Of a stretch of DNA of 64,000 nt, positions 7,953-18,476 are shown in pieces. Source of the stretch: Symsagittifera roscoffensis (Eukaryota; Xenacoelomorpha; Acoela; Convolutidae). The translations under genes and the position numbers were made by a program. Each line of letters begins with the position of its first letter. The first letter of the stretch is position 1. The notes below the pieces were generated by a model. It was not told the origin of the DNA, did no database searches, and saw only the letters and a list, made by a program, of their open reading frames with translations. Location: assembly GCF_963678635.1 (NCBI RefSeq), contig NC_087067.1, forward strand, positions 55,820,889-55,884,888, in the 5' to 3' direction.

Positions 7953-8286
7953 TTTTCTTATTTCAAAAATTGTCAAATTTATTATTTGGTATATTTTGCC
8001 CAGAAACGGCCGCCGCCTTTTGAGAGTAATTTCAATTTACTGCCTTTTCTCCATAAAATTTAGGTCAAGTTAAGGAATTAGCTTACTGCTGCCAACAGTT
8101 AAGCTACGCTGGCAAATTGGCCGGCGCATTTTTATTGTATACCATAAAAGTCAATTCCCCGTTCACTAACAAATTTCAACTAGGTCGAAAGTTCATTTGC
8201 CCGAAACAAATATAACAATTAACATGATTCATATAATTAACCAGGACCAATAATTAGGACCCCAAAAATTGGAATTAGAAAGAATT

Positions 8287-8502
8287 TTGTATCGTGTCCC
8301 TTGTTGTTAAGCTGTATTTAGCAAGATCCTAAGTAGGGGGTCTTCTGCTTTTTGGGTGGAAAATTTCTTTCGTTTACAAAATCCTAGGATAGGGGTCCTC
8401 CAAAAAATTAAGGACCCCTTTCGTAGGATTTTGCTTAACGTGAGGACCCCCCCCCCCCCTTAGGAAGCCCCCCCCCCCCTTAGGATCCGGGACACGATAC
8501 AA
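8287..8502. repeat. 216-bp fold-back MITE-like element with perfect 14-bp terminal inverted repeats
   Basis: The ends TTGTATCGTGTCCC (8287-8300) and GGGACACGATACAA (8489-8502) are exact reverse complements. Inside is a second imperfect palindrome (CAAAATCCTAGGATAGGGGTCCT near 8377 with AGGACCCCTTTCGTAGGATTTTG near 8415). Two runs of more than ten C lie near the right end. No clear target duplication was found. Confidence 0.7.
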
Positions 8503-8654
8503 TACTACTCGTGATTGAGCCCGTATTCATCAAATTTTTGGAAAAAATAGGAAAAATTTCCCTTATACTGAACTCCCTCCTTTCTCTCGTTTACTATCAA
8601 GTTTTGAAATTGTAACTCACCTATTCCAGCCTATATTTTTAACAGCTTAATTGG

Positions 8655-8724
8655 ATCTACTGAACAATTGCCCCCCCCCCCCCCCCGCTTTTTAAGAAAG
8701 GGGGGGGGCAATTCTTAAGTAGAT
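8655..8724. repeat. Short palindrome with C17 / G10 runs
   Basis: ATCTACTGAACAATTGCCCC at the left pairs with GGGGCAATTCTTAAGTAGAT at the right (two mismatches), enclosing long C and G runs that also pair. It would form a strong hairpin and may be a fold-back transposon remnant. Confidence 0.6.
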
Positions 8725-10703
8725 TAAAATAACGCATTTTCGACCAATCGTACGAAGAAAATTCTTTATTTCTGGCCCTAAAAAACTTTGGTCTAATCTA
8801 ATTTCGGCTCATTTTCCTCCCCCCGCCCACCTGCAAATGTTTACATGTAAATTTGCTGACAACATTGTCCGATTGTTATGAAAGTTTACATACAGACTGA
8901 GCCGACTGATAACCTAGTTTTAAGAGGATAACAATGTTATAACAAGTGTAAGTTTGCATTGTTTTCGCTACTGCTATTGTGTATACTCGAAGCATGTTAA
9001 TCTCGTTGCGGTTGAGCAGTGAACTGATTTTTGGTTATTTCTTTCTAGAAGCTGTTTGTTTCTAAACTAGAAAAGGAATAGATCACTTCTGCACGGAAAA
9101 TACGAGAAAACTAAGCTATTCAGATAAACATCAAAATTTATGAGTTCAAGCTCATAAGAATTTTTTAGTCTTAAAAACTTTTCTGTTTATTTTCTAATTG
9201 GTCAGTATTAACACTAATGGTTTGGATTTAATTTCTTATTTTGAGATTTTCGCGATTTACTATGAGATTTTGAATACTCAGTTCTGTTTGGCTGAAAGTA
9301 AGCTAAAATTATTTTCAAGCATTCGATCCTTCAAGCATGAGGGACGCCACCCTTCTCCTTTTTTTGTTGTTTTCTGTTATAGTTCTAAAGTCTTAGGTTT
9401 GTTGAAATTTGTTTTTCTGTGTCTTTGTTTTTAGTTTTTAAAAAACTTAAAAACAAAAAATTGTTAAAACATAATTAGTGTCTCAAAAACTTAAAAAGAT
9501 CGGTAAAATGAATGTAAACAAACCTAAGATTTTGAACCTTGAAAAAAAAAACAATAGAAAAAAGCTCAAAAAACAATCACCACAAAGAAAATCAACACAG
9601 TTCAGAATTGAAAAATAAAATAAAAATTTCTTCAAACTTTTTCTTTATCTTTAGAATAGTGTTTTTGCAAAGAAATGGATTGAAAAATGTGTATATATTT
9701 CTTATTAACAGAACTGCTTAGAACTGTAACTTTTATTATTTGCTAAAATTTGATAAAACCTTAAATTTTTCGAAAATGTGTTTTATGGCTTGTGTGTTTT
9801 TAACAGGAAAATTAAAATGAGAAAAGAATTACTCTAGTATAAAGAGTTTCTTTAAAGTACATCGTATTTTCTTGTCAAAGGTTGGAAATGATATTTTAAA
9901 GAGAAGCAATATTTTTTCCGCTTATTACAATCAATTTAAGTATAATATATATCTTTTAAGCTTGAACAATTTTTTTTTATTAAAAGGATTTCTTTTATTT
10001 AGTTTTGAAAAAAAAAAGTTTTTTTACGCATAAAAAAAATTAACCTAATATTTATCGGTAAAACGGTTTCTCGTTAATTAAAGTCTTAAAAATATTAGCC
10101 TCACGACCTAAAAACAAAAGAGAAAGTTGATTTTTTGTTTAAAAAGAATCTTGGTTTTGAATTTTTTGAACAATAAAAAACACCATTTGTTTAGTTTTTC
10201 CTATGAGTTTCGTTAACATTTAACTGAATTTTTTGACCATATATGTTATGTGGCTCAAGAACTCAATGACCATATACGTTATGTCACTCAAGAAATGTTT
10301 TTCTTTCTAATAAAATATGCAATCTATAAAAGTTGATTGAGAATTAAAACAGTTGTGTAAAATATTTCTTTTTGATGAAAATAGATGAAAAATGATAAAT
10401 AAAAACTGATGAGACAAACTATTTATCTATTTAATGATGCTTAACTTGATTTTTTCTGCCTGCATTTCCCTCCATTAAAATCTTTAAGAAGTTAAAATTA
10501 AAGAGCAATACAAAAGGTTTACTAAAAATCTTAAGTTTAAGATTGAAAAGATTTCCCTTCAAAAATCACGAAAAAAATTTCTTTTAAAAAAAAACCAATT
10601 ATAGATTTCTAGAACTATATCAATTGATTTTTTCCTATCGAATATCTGATTGTTAATCTTCCTTCTTCCTGATAAAAAGGAAAAATTTTACTAATCTTTC
10701 AAA

Positions 10704-10983
10704 CAGGGGCGGATCTAGGATTTTCTCGAGGGGGGGGGGGGCAGATTTCCAAAAACTTTTCGAAAATTTTGACGACTTTTTTTTGTCTACTAAACTCATT
10801 TTCCGAGCTCTCCTAAAGAACTAAAAAGACGCTGTTTTTGGCCAAATTTTGTGACCCGCAGGCAAATTTTTAAAAAACAGGTCAAAAAAGCCGTTTTTGA
10901 GCAATTTTTAGAAAATGTTGGCCAAAAATCACGTTTTTTGACGCGTGCTCCACCCTCAAAATTAGTATATATTGGCGCCAAAG
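10704..10983. repeat. Left part of the hAT-like MITE
   Basis: Begins CAGGGGCGGAT, contains a G run near 10730, and ends with AAAG (10980-10983), which is repeated after the 3' LTR of Gypsy-A at 54078-54081. No gene. Confidence 0.75.
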
Positions 10984-11094
10984 AGGAACCTGATCTAAAC
11001 TACATTTTATTATTTATAAATTAGCGTGACGAGCAGACGGTGTACCTTATCCGAAATTACTCTATGAGTTATAGCTCCAACCGAATTTAACTCA
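10984..11094 (+). repeat. 5' LTR of Gypsy-A, internally deleted
   Basis: Begins AGGAACCTGATC (the 3' copy begins TGGAACCTGATC) and ends with TTAACTCA. It equals the two outer parts of the 412-bp 3' LTR, with 301 bp (53706-54006 of the 3' copy) missing. The break has a TAG microhomology. The missing part includes the TATA-like sequence of the 3' LTR. Confidence 0.8.
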
Positions 11095-12801
11095 TCGTGT
11101 GCGACCATAAGTCTCGAATAAGACCTTAAAAACAAATTAGCTTAGAACTAACCAAAAATAGATTAGAATAGACAAAAACCTTTTCAAAATGTTATACGAC
11201 AATAATTTAATTGAATGGTCTCTACGGCTCAATAGATCAGAGCCGCTATTCCGTACAATACGAGAACAACCAGGTATTGCAAACAGATCTCGGACGAGAG
11301 ACGACATACGACAACGAAGAAACTTACCATTTAGTTTCATGATCGTACGGCAAAAGCCAACACAAACTTTTATATTTACAATTTTAATGGCAATGAATTT
11401 AGATTTTCATTCGCAAACAAAAAATCCTTGAAGAAAAATCCTTCAATGCATCTACCAGGCGCTAAATAAATTACTATTGTTCAATAACGATTGATAAAAA
11501 CATCTCTTATCGTTTCTTCCTCTGCAGTACTATTTAAAAAATATTTCAAAAAAATAATTTTTTTAAAATAAAAATGAAAATTAGTAGCATGACAAAAAGT
11601 TGTTAGTAAACATAAATCATCTTGTTGTTCCAGCTTCATCACCTAAGCATAACAGCAATCATAAATCAACTAACATCATCAAAACTAAAATTCACAAATT
11701 GTTATTTTAAATCTTAAATTTTATACTCTTGAAACTTAAATTTTTTAATCTTAAACCAGAGCATCAAGGGTTCCCTTGGATCTAAATTAGTTTTCTATCT
11801 TTAATTTTAATTCTGATCATCAAGGCTTATCCTTGGATCAAACAGAACAATTTTGTTCTCCCCCACCCACTTATCAAGTGTCTAACGACCTCAAACGTCG
11901 GTTCACTACCCAACCTTTTCAAAAGACCCAGGACTAATAGAAATTTTTTTAAAAACACTAACCATTCAAATTAGGGTTAAACAGTGAAGAACTTCGGTTA
12001 TTCATCCTTCACTTGATCCCTCCTCTTATACGACCCAGGATAGATCTTAGACTTAGTAAGTTTAAAATAGTATCTAACGAATTACTTGCGTTCTAATTAT
12101 GCCTGAACTTTGTGGATCGATTTATTATTCTCCAACCCTTGTGAACACAATCACTACCCCTAAGTAAGATTAAGTAAGTTAACACCTTAGCTTATACTAG
12201 CCACGAGAAAGTAAAAATCATTCTTCGGAATCGATATACTTTTCTCTCCAACGCTGAATAAAAAAACCCAGGCTAAGCTAACCAAAAAATCGTAAGGAAT
12301 AACAGTCTAGGAAATTAAAATCACTAACAAACAACTTTGCATCCATCATCTTAAACCTTATGTCATTAAAAAACCTAGCAAAAAAACAAACAATCGTCAT
12401 ACACAATTGTGAAATCGAAAATCAAAAATACGATCTTGTTATAACCCAGCATACACAAACAGTTGAATACACTCACACAAAACGGCAAACAATAAAAAGC
12501 ACAATTCTAAGTAAGCAAAGACAATAAACACGAAAAAGATTTTCAAAATACCGAAATGCATTCTCCGAATCAGAAGTCAGTAGTCTCGATGCACTATACA
12601 AAGTAGAAGACTCAATAAATCAAACTTATCCAATCCAGGACCCAGTATATTTTTCTGATTCAGAAACAAATAGAATTTCATCGAAAAAAGGAAAAAACAG
12701 AATAAAAAAGAAGCACAAACACAAACCAGTACATCTATACAATTGGAGTCAACCAATTAGACACATTAATAAATATATATTAACAGTTATCAAACGAAAA
12801 G
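11095..12801 (+). other. Leader of Gypsy-A, non-coding
   Basis: About 1.7 kb between the 5' LTR and the first long ORF, AT-rich, with only short ORFs. One (11189-11431, 80 codons) has Arg-rich residues but no recognised domain. No standard TGG-type primer-binding site is obvious right after the LTR. Nothing further is supported. Confidence 0.5.
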
Positions 12802-14412
12802 ATGAGCAACACTCAAAGTGACGAAAGTCCCGATGAAGAATATGTTTTCCCCTTCATTATAAATTCACTAAATGATAGAGGACAAACAAAATTTTGCAAA
12901 AATTTACTCATAAATTTATTTGAACCAGGAATCAGTCCATGTAAAACAGAATTTCCACATGTAAAAATCAAAAGACAAATAGTAGAACATTATCTCAAAG
13001 ATATATCTAAAATAACACAACAATACGGTATCTACACGATGGAAATCAGTACACTAAGAATAGGATATAATAAATATTTTATTCAAACAGACGATCTTGA
13101 TTTAGAATTTTCAAACGTATTCACAGAATACATCAAAAGCATACAATATCATAAATCACAAAGAGCAAATTCAATAATCACAAATGAAGTTTTTGCTATA
13201 ATATATACATATTTATCTATTTTAGAAACAACAGAAGCTCAAAGTACATCACCAATCCAGACATCAAAACATACAAAAGTCAGAATTGAAATCACCGCAT
13301 TTTCAACATTTTTAAACGCAATTCGTGAAAGTTTTTACAGTAATGATGTTTCACAAAATACCAAACATGATTTACAAAAAATACTAGCTTGGTTTACAAT
13401 TGATTATTTTACACACAACCTAGACTTAATTGCACAAGCAAGAAAAAAATTTCGACCTCAAAGTAACAATGACGACACTGTCATTGCAGAACAATCAGAT
13501 TATGTTTGGGACCCTGATTGGTCTCACCCATTATTTATAAACATCCCAGTCGACATCTCAAGTCGAGCAATAGATACAATATCTCTTCACCCAGATTATA
13601 TAAAAATAAGACCATTAACAATTGATGCAACACCTTTAAATTATATTACATTTTTACCTGACAGACAAAATAATAGCTTAAATTCAACAGTTATACATCA
13701 TGAAAACCTCAATGGAACTAGAAATCTTACGCAACAAGATAATCAAACACCATCACACTTCATAAATGAAGAAATAGTCCATACAACAGTAACAACTACG
13801 CAACAAAGTATCTCACTGATACATCCGAACCTTACAACAACGAAAAATAACAATGCAACATTATCACAAGTAACAATGCAATCAACCGTAAAACCCTCGG
13901 TTGCTCCTAAATATTCAAATAAGGATTATCGAACGTTTAGACCAATGACAAAACCATCCAAACCACGAAAGACATTCACAAGAAGTAATTTTGCAGAACA
14001 CAATTATAAATACGCACATTCATCAAAAGTAAACTACCCTCCACGAAAAAATAATACTCATGTATGTTCTCACTTTTGGGACAACCCAATGACAACAACA
14101 AACTCAGTAAACTTTCAAACTAATTCACATCCCCCACAGGATCATTGTGAAAATTATCCATTTTTCAATAAAATAAAAAAAAAACCTCATTATACGGATT
14201 TTCTATCATCTGATGATGATTATTTACAACCAGATATTTTTGCACCATATACACAGGAATATCGCACACAAAGACCGCGACAATCTCAATCATCTCAATA
14301 TAAACGAATTTTTCCTCAAAACCCAACAGATATCCAAAACCAACAACCAATACATATGCCAAACTCTATTAATACACAATCTTTTCAACCAATGCAACCA
14401 CAAATCCAATGA
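12802..14412 (+). CDS. Unknown 536-aa ORF upstream of Gag in Gypsy-A
   Basis: Intact ORF from ATG 12802. The first 220 residues look folded (EYVFPFIINSLNDRGQTKF, VEHYLKDISKITQQYGIY). The rest is Asn/Gln/Thr/Pro-rich and probably disordered. I recognise no domain. A matrix-like N-terminal Gag part or an accessory protein is possible. Its TGA overlaps the ATG of the capsid ORF as ATGA (14409-14412), which suggests reinitiation or a former fusion. It is unbroken although neighbouring gag and pol are damaged. Confidence 0.6.
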   Translation: MSNTQSDESPDEEYVFPFIINSLNDRGQTKFCKNLLINLFEPGISPCKTEFPHVKIKRQIVEHYLKDISKITQQYGIYTMEISTLRIGYNKYFIQTDDLDLEFSNVFTEYIKSIQYHKSQRANSIITNEVFAIIYTYLSILETTEAQSTSPIQTSKHTKVRIEITAFSTFLNAIRESFYSNDVSQNTKHDLQKILAWFTIDYFTHNLDLIAQARKKFRPQSNNDDTVIAEQSDYVWDPDWSHPLFINIPVDISSRAIDTISLHPDYIKIRPLTIDATPLNYITFLPDRQNNSLNSTVIHHENLNGTRNLTQQDNQTPSHFINEEIVHTTVTTTQQSISLIHPNLTTTKNNNATLSQVTMQSTVKPSVAPKYSNKDYRTFRPMTKPSKPRKTFTRSNFAEHNYKYAHSSKVNYPPRKNNTHVCSHFWDNPMTTTNSVNFQTNSHPPQDHCENYPFFNKIKKKPHYTDFLSSDDDYLQPDIFAPYTQEYRTQRPRQSQSSQYKRIFPQNPTDIQNQQPIHMPNSINTQSFQPMQPQIQ

Positions 14413-15035
14413 CTATGTACTCGTATCAACCAAATCAAATGCAGAATGAGATACCATTACCATATTATCTACTACAACATGAAATTACAAAAAATCAATT
14501 GTCAAATTTTTCGCAAATACCAAATGCCGCAGAATCACTACAAATGACGAAGAATCCATATCTCATGAGACGATTGTCAATAACATCTAATAAACCATTG
14601 ATGGTATTCACAGGAACAGACCCTGAATACTCAGTAGAAGATTACCTAAACGCAGTTACAGCTAATTTAATTTTGAATATAGGACCTGAACCAATAAATA
14701 CATCACTACATCAAAATTGGATACATAGACGCACAGCGTTAATACAAACAACATTAGATGGCGCAGCACAAAAATGGTTTTCAGTACTACCTATAGAAAT
14801 AAAATCAGATTGGAAAAAATTCACACAAGAATTTTCAAAAATGTTTGATTCTGAAAGAAACAAACAACATCAAAGAGTTTTATGCAATGAAATTCGCAGA
14901 TTACCAAATGAAACAACAAAACAATTAGCAGTTAGAATCGAAACACTAGTTCGAAAAGCATATTCACTTAATACACATGATTATAAGAATACAAAAATGA
15001 CAGAAATCTTAATGATGACCTTTTTCCACAATTAA
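14409..15035 (+). CDS. gag: Gag capsid region of Gypsy-A (3' end frameshifted)
   Basis: 208 codons from ATG 14409. The segment from MVFTGTDPEYSVEDYLNAV through LDGAAQKWFSVLP and FTQEFSKMFDSE matches the retrotransposon Gag capsid pattern (a target-cleavage helix bundle with the A-x-x-W-F motif). The frame ends at 15035, but the expected continuation (a DLFPQLRKIA-type segment) starts at 15008 in another frame, so one frameshift near 15005 has broken the gene. The protein would form the particle shell around element RNA. Confidence 0.75.
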   Translation: MTMYSYQPNQMQNEIPLPYYLLQHEITKNQLSNFSQIPNAAESLQMTKNPYLMRRLSITSNKPLMVFTGTDPEYSVEDYLNAVTANLILNIGPEPINTSLHQNWIHRRTALIQTTLDGAAQKWFSVLPIEIKSDWKKFTQEFSKMFDSERNKQHQRVLCNEIRRLPNETTKQLAVRIETLVRKAYSLNTHDYKNTKMTEILMMTFFHN

Positions 15036-15139
15036 GGAAAATTGCTATAAAGAAAAGAGCATCTCATCCTTCCTCAATTCGAGAACCAGATCAAGATTTC
15101 AGAAAACAAGTCGATAAACTAGAACAAGCAGAACTCACA

Positions 15140-15820
15140 ATGAAACTTGAAGAAACCGAGAATTTAAAATTACAGTATGTTAATCGTATTGAAACAAAGA
15201 CTACACACATTAACAACATACAAGAATCAGATATAGACCTATCTGAAAAAATCACTGAAATTTTAAAAATCTATGAAAAGAACGCAAATTACAAAAGCAA
15301 ATCATATTTCAAAAAATGGTGTAATTATTGCCGACGATACGGACACAGTATTTCTGAATGTAGACAAAAACAGCAAGACAATCAAAATAAACCTCCAAAG
15401 CAAAAAGAACCAAATAAGTCATTTTATCAATACATGAAAAAAGATCAAAATCTACCAAACAAGAATATATACAGCAATAATAGCTCTGGAAAACCACTTC
15501 CAAGCAACCAAAATTATTCTAGAAATCAATCAACATATAATTCTAGTTATAGAGGTAGATCACCCGAACAAAGAAATTCACGAAATTTCTCACAAAATAG
15601 ATATAGTCGATCGAATAGTCGAAACAACTATCCACGATCGAATTCAAACTCAACACAATTTGCTTCTGCATCCAGTTCCCAATCAAACTCAAGAAATAGA
15701 AACTATTCCAACAACCGATCACGAAACTTATCGTACAATAGAATAGAAACTATCCAAACAATAGAAATAGAAGTTAATCAAACAATCGAAATCATAATTA
15801 TCCAAACAACAGACAAATAA
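15140..15820 (+). CDS. gag: Gag nucleocapsid region of Gypsy-A with one CCHC zinc knuckle
   Basis: This frame is open from 15008 and continues the capsid ORF. The first ATG is 15140. A zinc knuckle of C-x2-C-x4-H-x4-C form (WCNYCRRYGHSISEC) is followed by a long Asn/Arg/Ser/Tyr-rich RNA-binding tail. It would bind genomic RNA. The tail continues in another frame after about 15820 (QNRSRNNSQNRNSK-like repeats, then an acidic end to about 16232), so a second frameshift is likely. Repetitive Asn-Arg codons make slippage in this stretch plausible. Confidence 0.72.
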   Translation: MKLEETENLKLQYVNRIETKTTHINNIQESDIDLSEKITEILKIYEKNANYKSKSYFKKWCNYCRRYGHSISECRQKQQDNQNKPPKQKEPNKSFYQYMKKDQNLPNKNIYSNNSSGKPLPSNQNYSRNQSTYNSSYRGRSPEQRNSRNFSQNRYSRSNSRNNYPRSNSNSTQFASASSSQSNSRNRNYSNNRSRNLSYNRIETIQTIEIEVNQTIEIIIIQTTDK

Positions 15821-16255
15821 CTCATATAATAGATCAAATAATCAAAGATCAAATGATAATTACCAGAACCGATCAAGAAATAATTCACAAAATCGAAACT
15901 CAAAAATCAACAATAGAAATAGAAATTATTCCCAATCACCTCATAGGAATTAAAATCGTTACCCCGATTCTCATCATCGATATAGAAGTAACACACCAAA
16001 ACATCAAAGACAAATTAACCAAGTACAAACAAATGAAGAAATCACTTCAGACCCCCCAGGTATTGAAAACACAGAAAATACCGAATTACAATTAAACCAT
16101 ATTAATTGCGAATCAACAGACAGTGAAAGTGATACAAATAATAATATTTCAGTAAATATGATATCTGTCGAAAACGATTATGAGTCTATCACATATGAAC
16201 AACCCTTTAGCTCACACATATACGAAATCAATTAGAACTTCTAAATAATTATTAC
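15821..16255 (+). pseudogene. Frameshifted C-terminal tail of Gag, Gypsy-A
   Basis: Between the nucleocapsid ORF and the protease, the Asn/Arg-rich repeat continues in a different frame, followed by an acidic Ser/Glu/Asn segment and a stop near 16232. It is a remnant of the same gene. No independent function is inferred. Confidence 0.45.
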
Positions 16256-17560
16256 ATGGGATCGATCAGTAATGATACACCAACCACTCAAGAAGTAAAC
16301 AAAATTAACACGGAAATTTCACCTGACAAAGACAAAGTACAAAAATCAACCACAAATCACATATACCAAAATATACAAAAAGAACACCCAAGAGAAAAAA
16401 TTGGGACAATTCCATTTCTCTTGGAAAGCCCAAAAAGTAAAGAATTTCAACCACCAGAACTTGAAATTGGTTTTTTAATTGACTCAGGAGCAGAATCAAA
16501 TATCATTAATATCCCTACATGGAATAAAATCAGATTACTACACCCACATTTAAAACCTCTAGAAACATCTAGTAAATTAGCAACAGCACAAGGATCAACA
16601 TTATTAAATTATGGAAAAATCCAGTTATTCCTTGTTCCCACAAGAACAATGGAACAAAACAAAATTTTGAATAAACCATTCGAACAAACATTTCACATCA
16701 CCGATATTAAACATAATATCATTGGCATACCATTTATCACTAAATATATACCGACAATAAAGATATTAAATAGTAAACTACACATAAAGGATATATATAC
16801 GAAAATGAAAAACACAGCTTTAACATTTTTTCAGAGATTAAACAAACAACCACCAATTTTCTCTAAATTTTACCCTATTTATAATCAAGAACGAAAACAC
16901 CTGAAACCACTATCAGGATCTATCTATAATTTCTCCATAAAACAAGTTAATCAATACGACAAAGGTCAAAATATACAACAACTCTTTTTGTCAGATTTCG
17001 AGTTTAGACCTACTCACAAATTTTTGAAAATCACAATTTCATCAATAAAATATGAAAGAAATACTAATTCTGATATTATTTCACTACACGTGTATAATAA
17101 TACGCCAACTAAAATAACACTACCCCTAGGATCATAAGGATACTGTGAAACAAACGCTACAACTTCAACTGTAAAAGAATTAGCATACAGAGTCAATAAT
17201 ATATTACAATTACTAGATATTTGTCAATCCACAGTTCTTGATGAAGAATTATTTTTGAATAATAAGCAACGAAAAAAGAAATTCACAGATTATTTCACAA
17301 AAACTCCATATTTCAAGCCCACATATAATATAGCAAACTATACAGAAGAACAACAGAAGTTTTTAACTATGTTTAATTTTCAACACTCACAAATAACACA
17401 AAACGAATTTGATAAATTAGCCAAGCGATTAATCAAATATTCATCAGTCTACGCAACATCAAAATCTGACGTTGGAAAAGTTAGTTCATCCCTACACCTT
17501 CCATTGAAACCAGACGCAGTTTTCAAAAAACAAAGAGCAAGTAAAGTACCAATTCATTTA
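16256..17560 (+). pseudogene. pol: Gypsy-A pol 5' part: aspartic protease and start of RT, cut by Gypsy-B
   Basis: One frame from ATG 16256 contains the retropepsin motif FLIDSGAESNII and a downstream IIGIPFIT strand. It meets TAA at 17135-17137 and then continues in the same frame through a linker to the N-terminal edge of the reverse transcriptase (ASKVPIHL) at 17560. Gypsy-B is inserted exactly there. The RT resumes at 42023 with HDKVNRLLNILEQYEI after a repeated TTA. The protease would cut the polyprotein. The stop and the insertion make pol non-functional. Confidence 0.75.
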
Positions 17561-18446
17561 TGTGCCATTCCGCCAGATGACACAGCATAACCTTCCCGCG
17601 ACGGAAATAAAAGTGACTAAAGGCCTTACGAACAAAAAAGTGTTGCGACGGAGGGTCAGAATGTTCTGGAATTTTTAATTTTAAAATTTCGATTTGAAGG
17701 AGAACATTTCTGAGAAATAGAAAAAAGACGGCCATTTTGAATAAAATAGAGAAAAAGCAGAACGACGCCATATTTTGTAACGAACGGTTGTATCCGAGAC
17801 GAGAAAATTACGGAGCCTCTTATCGTGGCAATAACACACGATAAGGACCTTAGTGACAGATATTTGTGGAGACGGAGGCTTCGGTGGGGGGAAGAGAAAT
17901 ACCACGGAACCCTCCCGGGACACGAAATATAGGAGATAAGAGTGTTATCTCAAGAAAATCACGGGAGCGGAGGCTTGGTCCCCCAGAGACTGTTATATGT
18001 GAAGGGACTGTGTAAACTAGCTATAACAGTTGCTGGAATGTCCTAGATATTAATTAAACACCGATATTATTTGATATTTCAGAGTATGAGTAGATAGAGA
18101 AAGGAAAAGGTCAATCCATCTCCAATGGATTTAATATAAAACTGTCACACAAAAACATGTAAAAATAGGTTGTTCGAGCCGTGTTTTTAATGACAATCAC
18201 GTAGTCTGAGGATCCGAGACTCAGCTATGTGGTTGTGTTCGCATGCAAACGAAAGCTGATCAAAAGTCGTTTGACTGATGGCCTAAAAATAGTAACTTTT
18301 TACTTTGCCCTAGACAGACCAGAAAATCAACTGGCAAGGTCGAGACGGTGAAAAACGAGTGGAATTAAGGTAACTGACGCCTGCCAGTCGTCAATAGGTA
18401 CTTTTTCTACGCTCCGTCGCTGTGTGATATTTGGGCGAATGTTACA
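17561..18446 (+). repeat. 5' LTR of Gypsy-B
   Basis: 886 bp, beginning TGTGCCATTCCG and ending GGGCGAATGTTACA. Same length as the LTR at 41137-42022 and, by visual comparison, the same sequence. It contains a TATAAAA, AATAAA sequences at 17606 and 17740, and a donor-like AAGGTAACT near its end. The 80-codon antisense ORF at 17681-17923 is repeated in the other LTR but looks fortuitous. Confidence 0.95.
18135..18141 (+). promoter_or_regulatory. TATA box candidate in Gypsy-B 5' LTR
   Basis: TATAAAA, about 310 bp before the LTR end, a position suitable for the start of the R region. The same motif is at 41711-41717 in the 3' LTR. Confidence 0.5.
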
Positions 18447-18458
18447 TAGACGTTTTTA

Positions 18459-18476
18459 TGGCGCTCCTGGGTGGGC
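18459..18476 (+). other. Primer-binding site candidate of Gypsy-B
   Basis: TGGCGCTCCTGGGTGGGC begins with the TGG expected opposite a tRNA CCA end and lies 12 bp after the LTR. The tRNA is not identified. Confidence 0.5.

Larger units (their letters stand above)
1..7976 (-). mobile_element. Partial Polinton/Maverick (adintovirus-like) element, structural-gene half
   Basis: A block of about 14 minus-strand ORFs, overlapping or separated by a few bases, encodes the Polinton set: adenovirus-like cysteine protease, major and minor capsid proteins, retrovirus-like DDE integrase, FtsK/HerA-type packaging ATPase, and small conserved proteins. Polintons are self-synthesising DNA transposons or integrated viruses of 15-20 kb that normally also carry protein-primed DNA polymerase B. 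No polB motifs were seen here, so the rest of the element either lies before base 1 or is lost. The protease ORF is cut by the window edge. Internal stops in two ORFs and missing AUGs show some decay. The right boundary near 7976 is only where coding ends. No terminal inverted repeat could be defined because the other end is out of view. Confidence 0.9.
7977..10695. other. AT-rich spacer without recognisable genes
   Basis: About 2.7 kb of AT-rich DNA with many A and T runs. The longest ORFs here (9198-9434 plus, 9539-9721 plus) are low-complexity and give no domain. It contains two fold-back repeats with C/G runs (listed separately). Nothing else supportable is seen. It is the original target region of the hAT-like insertion at 10704. 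Confidence 0.6.

Noticed and set aside
1-7976. Selenocysteine recoding of the two in-frame TGA codons
   Set aside because: No SECIS-like structure was noticed and the genes are not selenoprotein families. Nonsense mutation is simpler.
9198-9721. Plus-strand ORFs of 60-78 codons in the AT-rich spacer
   Set aside because: Low-complexity Lys/Phe/Leu-rich products expected by chance in A/T-run DNA.
1-12000. DNA polymerase B and full Polinton terminal repeats
   Set aside because: No ORF shows polB motifs (for example YxDTDS) in the visible part. The far end is outside the window, so TIRs cannot be defined.
17681-17923. 80-codon antisense ORF present in both Gypsy-B LTRs (also 41257-41499)
   Set aside because: Duplicated only because the LTRs are duplicated. 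Low-complexity aromatic composition and no recognised family.
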